Origin: Limnohabitans sp. | GTDB lineage: Bacteria; Pseudomonadota; Gammaproteobacteria; Burkholderiales; Burkholderiaceae_C | NCBI GenBank assembly: GCA_009693225.1 | Contig: SHXP01000049.1 | Coordinates: 1 to 11,589 of the forward strand | Direction of reading: 5' to 3' | Length of the DNA stretch: 11,589 bases | Shown: positions 7,465 through 11,589 of the stretch, in pieces | Layout: every line of letters begins with the position of its first letter | How positions within the stretch are numbered: position 1 is the stretch's first letter | Program-made: the position numbers and the translations under genes | Notes under the pieces: model-generated | What the model saw: only the letters and a program-made list of their open reading frames with translations | Database searches by the model: none | What the model was told of the DNA's origin: nothing

Positions 7465-7953
7465 TCATTTAGCCGCTGCGGGCTCTGGAAATTTGGCGCC
7501 GGCGGCATTCGCCATGTAAACCACTGCACGGCCGATTTCAAGGTCTTCGTGTTCGCCGCTAGCCTGGGCCGGCATGACGTTTTTGCCTTTGAGGGCTGAA
7601 TTCAGCAAAGTAGGGTAGCCGGTTTTGATGCGCGGGCCCCAGGCGGCAGAGTCGCCGAGCTTGGGCGCACCGGCAGCATGGCATGCATCGCATTGGCCTT
7701 TGAACACATCTTCGCCGGATTTCAGCGGACGATTGGCGTCCTTGATCTGAAGGGTGCCGACTTTCAGAATACGTCCAGCGGTGGCTTCGGCGACACTGCT
7801 CGCGCCGGCCGCCGGTTTGTTGCCGGATGTGACGTAATAAACCAGGCAGATGATGATGAAAATCGTCAAGATGAAAGACAGGCTCACCAGGATCAGGAAT
7901 TGTTGCGGGGTTTTGACGGGACCACTGTGGTCTTCTTCGTGCTGGTCGCTCAT
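7465..7953 (-). CDS. membrane-anchored c-type cytochrome, cytochrome c5 type
   Basis: A 162-residue electron carrier with one covalently bound haem c. One membrane helix (about residues 18-42, FLILVSLSFILTIFIIICLVYY) has a short charged N-terminus rich in Asp, Glu and His, so it is an uncleaved anchor with the haem domain in the periplasm. A linker rich in Ala and Gly follows, then the single haem-binding site CDACH (Cys88, Cys91, His92). Met127 in VMPAQ is the likely second axial ligand. The ending DLEIGRAVVYMANAAG is typical of the last helix of cytochrome c5. It probably passes electrons to a terminal oxidase or other periplasmic acceptor; the partner is not shown here. A minus-strand GGAAAG precedes the ATG. 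The gene is convergent with the + strand gene ending at 7463, one base away, and has its own terminator at 7390-7423. Confidence 0.9.
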   Translation of the reverse strand: MSDQHEEDHSGPVKTPQQFLILVSLSFILTIFIIICLVYYVTSGNKPAAGASSVAEATAGRILKVGTLQIKDANRPLKSGEDVFKGQCDACHAAGAPKLGDSAAWGPRIKTGYPTLLNSALKGKNVMPAQASGEHEDLEIGRAVVYMANAAGAKFPEPAAAK

Positions 7954-8056
7954 GGTGACTTTCCGGGTGATGAAACAAAAATGAAATTATAGCCAGCGCA
8001 TAGCAACTTCCAGGCAGACAGAAACACCTTTGCTTAAAAGCACGCACCGTACAACC

Positions 8057-8062
8057 TACAAT
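8057..8062 (+). promoter_or_regulatory. -10-like element for tRNA-Arg
   Basis: TACAAT at 8057-8062 matches the -10 consensus at five of six positions and lies nine bases before the first base of the tRNA, consistent with a start of transcription at about 8069. I see no convincing -35 at 16-18 bp spacing, so the promoter is tentative. The 118-bp region 7954-8071 must also hold the leftward promoter of the cytochrome gene, which I could not place. Confidence 0.4.
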
Positions 8063-8071
8063 GCAAAGAAT

Positions 8072-8147
8072 GCGGCTGTAGCTCAGTGGATAGAGTATTG
8101 GCCTCCGAAGCCAAGGGTCGTGGGTTCGATCCCCGCCAGCCGCACCA
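8072..8147 (+). tRNA. tRNA-Arg (anticodon CCG)
   Basis: A full 76-base cloverleaf can be drawn. The 7-bp acceptor stem is GCGGCTG with CAGCCGC, and the D arm begins at GCTC. The anticodon stem is TTGGC with GCCAA, around the loop CTCCGAA with anticodon CCG at 8105-8107. The T arm is GTGGG-TTCGATC-CCCGC, followed by discriminator A and an encoded CCA (8145-8147). It reads the arginine codon CGG. The 3' end is the likely integration site of the neighbouring island, because tyrosine integrases of the P4 type commonly use tRNA 3' ends and the integrase gene starts only about 175 bp downstream. The element leaves the tRNA complete. Confidence 0.97.
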
Positions 8148-8177
8148 GTTGATTGTTTTATAACGTGTCACTACACC

Positions 8178-8215
8178 TCAAAACTCCTGTAATTTAAAGC
8201 TACAGAGAGGTTTGA
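8178..8215 (+). repeat. imperfect inverted repeat downstream of tRNA-Arg
   Basis: TCAAAACTCCTGTA (8178-8191) and TACAGAGAGGTTTGA (8201-8215) pair over about 13 bp, with one mismatch and one bulge around a 9-base A/T-rich loop. It lies inside the island, close to the presumed attachment site. It could be an integrase or accessory-protein binding region or a structured end for the tRNA transcript; only a short T-run follows. Confidence 0.4.
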
Positions 8216-8234
8216 TTTGCCTCACAGAGTTTCA

Positions 8235-8313
8235 GGCGGTAACATGACATACCGCCAAATAAGTAGCACATTTGGCGGTATTTGCAGAACCTGCAAACCC
8301 ACATACCGCCAAA
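8235..8313. repeat. four-copy TACCGCC motif array in front of the integrase
   Basis: The 7-base motif TACCGCC occurs at 8250-8256 and 8304-8310, and its complement GGCGGTA at 8235-8241 and 8274-8280. The two central copies belong to a perfect 12-bp inverted repeat, ATACCGCCAAAT (8249-8260) and ATTTGGCGGTAT (8270-8281). A 13-bp direct repeat, ACATACCGCCAAA, occurs at 8247-8259 and 8301-8313, 54 bp apart, close to five helical turns. The last copy touches the AAAAGGGG ribosome binding site of the integrase. The layout suggests an operator or excision-control site bound by an island protein such as the AlpA-like regulator or the integrase itself. That role is inferred. Confidence 0.6.
8281..8297 (+). 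repeat. small perfect hairpin between motif copies
   Basis: TTTGCAG (8281-8287) and CTGCAAA (8291-8297) form a perfect 7-bp stem with the 3-base loop AAC. It lies within the motif array and in the likely leader of the integrase message. Confidence 0.4.
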
Positions 8314-8322
8314 AGGGGCTTT

Positions 8323-9548
8323 ATGGCTTTGACCGACACTTTTGTTAAAAACGTAAAGCACACAGGAGCCAGCGCGGTTGATAAGTACACCGATGGTCGT
8401 GCGATGTATTTGATGGTCAATGCGGTAGGCAAATACTGGCGAATGAATTACCGGTTTGCAGACAAACGCAAGACGCTGGCACTCGGTGTGTATCCCGATG
8501 TCGGACTCGCAAAGGCCCGCGCGCGCCGTGAAAAAGCGCGCGAGCAGTTGGCAGACGGTATCGATCCAGCTACACTGCCAAACGCGAGGAAAAGCAGGCC
8601 CAAGCGGATGCAGCAGCCAACACGTTTGAGGCCGTAGCCCGGGCCTGGTTGACCAAGACAGCATCCAAGCGCGCCGAGGTTACCCAATCCAGAATCACGA
8701 CCTTGCTGGAAAAGGACATATTCCCATTTATTGGATCCATGCCCATATCCACTATCAAGCCACGCGATGTGCTGGACAAGGCGGTGCGCAAGATTGAGGC
8801 GCGGGGTTCTATCGATACGTCGCACCGTGCCAAGCAAATCTGTGGACAGATTTTTCGGTATGCAGTTGCAGTCGGTCTGACCGAGCGGGATGTGACAACG
8901 GACCTGCGTGGCGCCTTGGCCGCCATACCCAAATCGCACTTTGCTGCGATCACCGAGCCAAAGCAGGCAGGTGAATTAATGCGGTCAATATTCGACTACA
9001 GAGGACACCCTCTCACCATTGCAGCACTAAAACTCACACCGCTGGTGTTTGTCCGTCCGGGCGAACTGCGAACCGCTGAGTGGGCAGAGATTGACCTCGA
9101 GGCGGCTGAGTGGCGCATACCTGCCGACAAAATGAAAATGAAGGTTGACCACCTTGTGCCGCTATCCACCCAAGCAGCAGAGATTCTGCGCGGGCTAAAG
9201 TTAATTACAGGTCACGGTAAATACGTTTTTCCAAGCCTTCGCACTGGTGAGCGCCCCATGAGCGAAAACACCATCAACGCCGCATTGCGCGGGATGGGTT
9301 ACAGCAAAGAAGTACACACAGCACACGGGTTCAGAGCAACCGCCCGCACCATCATGGATGAGGTGATGGGTGAGAGGGTTGATTTGATCGAGCATCAGCT
9401 AGCTCACGCAGTCAAAGACCCGAATGGACGAGCCTACAACCGCACAGCGCACCTGCCAGCACGCAGGGTGATGATGCAAAAGTGGGCTGACTACCTGGAC
9501 AAGCTGCGCGTGGGCGCCGAGGTGATCCAGTTCAAGGCTGCGAGTTAA
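8323..9548 (+). pseudogene. P4-type tyrosine integrase, split by a frameshift
   Basis: This site-specific recombinase would move the island at tRNA-Arg. The N-terminal arm-binding domain (DUF4102 type) is read from ATG 8323, after AAAAGGGG: MALTDTFVKNVKHTG, then GKYWRMNYRF and KTLALGVYPDVGLAKAR. At 8575-8577 the frame breaks. The expected continuation AKREEKQAQ lies in the third frame from 8577, as if one base were lost in a CTG-GCC context. The downstream part is intact to 9548 and carries all catalytic residues: Arg in RPGELR (9054-9056), His and Arg in HGFR (9324-9326, 9333-9335), His in LAHAV (9405-9407) and the nucleophile Tyr in AYNRT (9435-9437). Restoring one base gives about 408 residues, normal for the family. 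As it stands, the first frame ends at 8637 after 104 residues, so no full-length enzyme is expected. A sequencing error is the alternative. Confidence 0.88.
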
Positions 9549-9550
9549 AC

Positions 9551-9598
9551 CGCCAGTCCCTCTGGCGCGTTGACTCCGGCTTGCTGGTGCTTTTATTT
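9551..9598 (+). terminator. weak terminator candidate after the integrase
   Basis: CGCCAG (9551-9556) and CTGGCG (9562-9567) form a perfect 6-bp hairpin with loop TCCCT, starting two bases after the integrase stop. The T-rich stretch CTTTTATTT lies about 23 bases further on (9590-9598), so the hairpin lacks an adjacent T-run. It may reduce read-through, but it is not a classic terminator. Confidence 0.3.
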
Positions 9599-9624
9599 GA
9601 AGTGACACCTTTAAGGGGCGCGAG

Positions 9625-10149
9625 ATGGATCAGAGTTTAAAAAATCTGCGAGAAGCTGCCAAAGACTGCGCACAGGGTGCAGGTGATGACGAGGAAATGT
9701 GGCTGGCGCTGCTGATCAGGGATGCTGAGGTTGGTCATCTCCCATGCATTAAAAACTGGATCGAAGGGCGAGGCATGTTCCCAGGTGGCTTTTCCTACGT
9801 GCGTCAACCTGAGGAGTGGCGGGTGATGAAATCCGATCTACAAAAGTGGATTGAAGAAAAGTCGTCAGAGCCTGGCTCATCACCAAGCACAACTTCACAG
9901 TTGGCACCTGAGGCTACGTCATCTGAACCAGAACGCCGCCTTGCACTGCTGCGCGCAATGGGCGGTGATGCGAAGAAAGTCAAGGGTGAATGGAGGTTCA
10001 CGGGAACCATTGGACTGGTATTGCGGGAAAAAGCAGACAGTCGAAAACGGTCAGATCAAAAGACCATCCGCGTTGATTTGAAAGCAGCGGCAGATGCGGA
10101 GAGTGAAGATAAAAGAGAGGGACTTTTTAAAGGGCTTAGACGTCGATAA
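9625..10149 (+). CDS. island hypothetical protein
   Basis: A 174-residue protein of unknown function. The N-terminal half (about 1-78) is acidic and Trp-rich (DDEEMWLALLIRDAEVGHL, then PEEWRVMKSDLQKWIEE). A Ser/Pro/Thr-rich linker follows (about 80-108). The C-terminal part is basic and helical (RRLALLRAMGGDAKK, GEWRFTGTIGLVLREKA, KTIRVDLKAAADAE). The C-terminal pattern, with a GEWRFTG-type turn and a KTIRxDL helix, recurs in proteins encoded in P4-type islands and prophages and looks like a nucleic-acid-contacting helical module; that is inference. The ATG at 9625 has AAGGGG at 9613-9618, well spaced. It lies between the integrase and the AlpA-like regulator, the usual place for accessory genes of such islands. 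No membrane segment is seen. Confidence 0.75.
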   Translation: MDQSLKNLREAAKDCAQGAGDDEEMWLALLIRDAEVGHLPCIKNWIEGRGMFPGGFSYVRQPEEWRVMKSDLQKWIEEKSSEPGSSPSTTSQLAPEATSSEPERRLALLRAMGGDAKKVKGEWRFTGTIGLVLREKADSRKRSDQKTIRVDLKAAADAESEDKREGLFKGLRRR

Positions 10150-10279
10150 ATTGCTTTTTCCTCCCGTTCAAATTCCCGCTCCACCAATGAAAGGACCAAG
10201 CCGCTAATTCTCTGTTTTTCCCTTTCACTCCCTTGGATTGATCCTACGTTTTGTCTTTAACTTCATAGGACTTAACGAA

Positions 10280-10507
10280 ATGGCTTCTTTTACCGCAACA
10301 TCTTTTGACGCTTTACCCGACGCGGGCTATCTGAGACAGGCCCAACTGATACCCGATGTGGTGCCAATTAGTTCAGCAACTCTCTGGCGTAAATGCAAAG
10401 TCGGCGAATTTCCAAAACCAGTAAAGCTATCCGAGCGCGTCACAGCTTGGCGCGTAGGTGATATTCGTCATTGGCTCAAAGAGCAGTCAAAAGCAGGTGC
10501 CGCATGA
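10280..10507 (+). CDS. AlpA-family transcriptional regulator (excisionase-like)
   Basis: A 75-residue DNA-binding protein with one winged helix-turn-helix of the AlpA/MerR-like type. The core is LIPDVVPISSATLWRKCKVG, then EFPKPVKLSERVTAWRVGDI, ending in RHWLKEQSK. The order Leu-Ile-x-x-Val, SxxTLWR, FPKPVKL, W-R-V-x-D-I is diagnostic of the AlpA family. In E. coli cryptic prophage CP4-57, AlpA raises integrase expression and so promotes excision; related proteins act as excisionases. I chose ATG 10280 because AGGA at 10267-10270 precedes it and the conserved part begins soon after; the in-frame ATG at 10238 lacks a site. The preceding 130 bp (10150-10279) is A/T-rich (52 G+C in 10141-10260) and may hold its promoter. 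The stop overlaps ATGA at 10504. Confidence 0.88.
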   Translation: MASFTATSFDALPDAGYLRQAQLIPDVVPISSATLWRKCKVGEFPKPVKLSERVTAWRVGDIRHWLKEQSKAGAA

Positions 10508-10568
10508 GAGCCGCATGCTGCCACCTTGCTGCGCCTCCTCACTGGCTCAAGCTGTGGAGGGGTGCAAA

Positions 10569-10841
10569 GTGATTCACGCAAAAAGCAACGGGCTGGTTGC
10601 AGCTAACAACCACCCCGCCGAGACCCACGAACTGAATAATAACAATCTCGTTTATCCAACATGCACGCCCCTGTGTGAAGAGGAAGAGACCCTCATTGCA
10701 CTATTTGCTCTCGCCGGGCATGTCGTGCGCCATGGACGATATGACGATTACACCGTCTGCAAATTCGGCCATCCCCGATACTCCCAAGACCTGATCGAAT
10801 TGCATGCATTTGCAGTGAGTTTGGGGGTGTGCCATGTCTAG
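10569..10841 (+). CDS. small island hypothetical protein
   Basis: A 90-residue protein of unknown function. I chose the GTG at 10569 because a strong Shine-Dalgarno, GGAGGGG (10556-10562), lies six bases upstream. The in-frame ATG at 10515 would add 18 residues but has no good site. The N-terminal 40 residues are Asn-rich and poorly conserved in appearance. The C-terminal half, ETLIALFALAGHVVRHG then DDYTVCKFGHPRYSQDL and IELHAFAVSLGV, has the layout of small proteins commonly encoded between alpA and primase genes in proteobacterial islands. No membrane segment, signal peptide or metal-binding cluster is evident. Its last eight bases overlap the start of the primase gene, so the two are probably translationally coupled. 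Confidence 0.72.
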   Translation: MIHAKSNGLVAANNHPAETHELNNNNLVYPTCTPLCEEEETLIALFALAGHVVRHGRYDDYTVCKFGHPRYSQDLIELHAFAVSLGVCHV

Positions 10842-11391
10842 TGGAGACGACATCGCCCGTGCACTAGATGCACTTCACACAATACCGTCCGATGTACCCC
10901 GTGACACATGGGTGAAAGTTGGAATGGCTTTCCATGCTGCCAGTGGCAGCTTCGATGATTTTGATCGTTGGAGCGCGGGGGGTGCAACCTATAAAGTGAA
11001 AGACTGCCTTGCAACATGGCGCAGCTTTAAGTCTGGCAAAGGAATTGGTGTTGGCACTCTGTTTGCTATCGCCCGAGAGCACGGGTACGGTGTAGGAGCG
11101 AGACTCCTAACCAGCCCCCTTGTAAGACCCCTAGAAGCCCCAACAAAGCCTCATATGAGCATGGATGCTATCGAGGTATGGAAACGCTGCAAGCCGGCTA
11201 CAAACGCGCATCTCTATGTCATTCAAAAGAGGGCCATCGGGGTTCCCCTGGATAGCCTTTGCGTGTTGCATGACGGGGATTCTTTGCGTATTTCTGATGA
11301 AAGTATGGCGGGAGCGTTAGTAGTGCCTGTTTTCCGGATTGATGGCACGATATCTAGCCGCCGAAATAACCGCCGGCTTCAAACAGAGTGA
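10834..11391 (+). pseudogene. PriCT-2 domain primase, truncated at an abrupt junction
   Basis: This is the first part of an island or phage replication primase. Residues about 5-92 match a PriCT-2 domain: IARALDALHTIPSD, RDTWVKVGMAFHAASG, FDDFDRWS, then TWRSFK and GIGVGTLFAIAREHGYG. A segment typical of the start of a toprim-type primase core follows (WKRCKPATNAHLYVIQKRA, GALVVPVFRIDGTISS). Island primases continue at this point with a LQFI-like strand and the toprim catalytic residues. Here the frame instead continues as SRRNNRRLQTE and stops at 11391. Those last codons are the antisense of an FAD oxidoreductase gene. The toprim catalytic region is therefore missing and the product should be inactive for priming. 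The ATG at 10834 overlaps the upstream gene by eight bases. Confidence 0.85.
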
Positions 11392-11470
11392 TGACTGCGT
11401 GGTCATGTAAATGGTGGGCCGCTGACAGACCGGCAATGCTAGAGCCGACAATGGCCACCCGGGCGTTCAT
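11354..11470 (-). pseudogene. FAD-dependent oxidoreductase, N-terminal remnant only
   Basis: Minus-strand codons from ATG at 11470 encode 38 residues before a TAG at 11354. They carry an FAD/NAD-binding beta-alpha-beta start, VAIVGSSIAGLSAA, and then LFEAGGYFGG, where amine-oxidase-like FAD proteins usually read LFEAGDYFGGHT. The first glycine motif is GSSIAG, not the strict GxGxxG form. Several hundred further residues are expected and are absent: the sequence beyond the GG pair is island DNA (primase gene). The start lies one base after the stop of the glutathione peroxidase gene, so the two were probably co-transcribed. The TAG is created by the junction. A nonfunctional fragment is certain if the assembly is correct. 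Confidence 0.75.
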
Positions 11471-11471
11471 G

Positions 11472-11589
11472 TCAAGGTGTTTTGGCGCTGAGCTGTTTGT
11501 CGATCTCGGCCAGGAATTTGCTGTCCAGCGGGTCTGTGGTGCTGTTGTAGCTCTTGACCTGCTTGCCGTCGCGGCTGATCAGGTATTTG
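11472..11589 (-). CDS. glutathione peroxidase, C-terminal end (cut by window edge)
   Basis: The last 38 codons of a minus-strand gene are visible. They read KYLISRDGKQVKSYNSTT, then DPLDSKFLAEIDKQLSAKTP and stop. The pattern (N/F)-K-(F/Y)-L-I-x-R-x-G-x-x-V, followed by TT-D-P and a closing helix with IDKQL, is that of the C-terminus of the glutathione peroxidase/thiol peroxidase family, which reduces peroxides using thiols. The catalytic Cys (or Sec), Gln and Trp lie upstream, outside the window. Identification rests on a short stretch, so it is probable and not certain. It is ordinary chromosomal sequence on the far side of the island junction. Confidence 0.7.
   Translation of the reverse strand, partial: KYLISRDGKQVKSYNSTTDPLDSKFLAEIDKQLSAKTP

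Noticed and set aside
8247..8313. A CRISPR-like array from the repeated ACATACCGCCAAA
   Set aside because: Only two direct copies of 13 bp are present, with an inverted copy between them and no Cas genes; it fits an operator cluster better.
8200..8664. A 154-codon minus-strand frame over the start of the integrase
   Set aside because: It runs through the motif array and antisense to a clear integrase domain, and its composition is unlike a real protein.
8165..9608. GTGTCACT (8165-8172) and AGTGACAC (9601-9608) as inverted ends flanking the integrase
   Set aside because: Eight bases only, with no extension of the match; this is expected by chance over such a distance, and P4-type integrases do not use terminal inverted repeats.
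10233..10261. A promoter for the AlpA-like gene with TTGGAT and TTTAAC at 17-bp spacing
   Set aside because: Both boxes are weak, and the implied start of transcription would fall inside the ribosome binding site.
8148..11358. A cargo defence or toxin-antitoxin system in the island
   Set aside because: The visible genes are the integrase, two hypotheticals, an AlpA-like regulator and a primase fragment. No nuclease, toxin, methylase or other defence domain can be recognised.

Overview
The window looks like the chromosome of a betaproteobacterium, most likely Burkholderiales-like. This rests on the F-type ATP synthase operon order B-E-F-H-A-G-D-C, the roughly 290-residue gamma subunit, and a membrane-anchored cytochrome c5-type protein. 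I cannot fix the family. The last third is a decayed integrative element beside a tRNA-Arg gene, with a scar where it meets ordinary chromosome again.

Region 1 (1-6427) is the ATP synthase operon: atpB (5' end outside the window), atpE, atpF, atpH, atpA, atpG, atpD and atpC. All are on the + strand, with short gaps and a ribosome binding site before each gene. Subunits a, c and b form the membrane proton path and stator base. Delta, alpha, gamma, beta and epsilon form the catalytic head and rotor. Every key residue I checked is present: the arginine of a, the aspartate of c, and the P-loops of alpha and beta. The two non-coding stretches around atpE are a T-rich leader before it and potential hairpins after it. 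They fit the need to make many c subunits per complex.

Region 2 (6432-7463) holds two + strand genes after atpC: a small SnoaL/NTF2-like protein and a conserved uncharacterised protein. There is no clear terminator between them and the operon. Region 3 (7465-8147) holds a convergent, membrane-anchored cytochrome c5-type gene. Its intrinsic terminator lies inside the coding sequence of the opposing gene. It is followed by tRNA-Arg(CCG).

Region 4 (8148 to about 11358) is an island remnant. It has a P4-type tyrosine integrase split by a frameshift, a hypothetical gene, an AlpA-like regulator, a small hypothetical gene, and the first part of a PriCT-2 primase. A cluster of four TACCGCC motifs sits in front of the integrase, and one copy abuts its ribosome binding site. 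The primase reading frame runs abruptly into the antisense of an FAD-dependent oxidoreductase gene that keeps only its first 38 codons. Next to that gene is the 3' end of a glutathione peroxidase gene (region 5, to the window edge). No second tRNA-Arg 3' end is seen, so the far attachment site and the rest of the island were probably deleted, or the join is an assembly chimera.

I see no defence system, CRISPR array or convincing new multi-gene system. The most interesting points are the primase/oxidoreductase junction, the motif array before the integrase, and the terminator inside a coding sequence.
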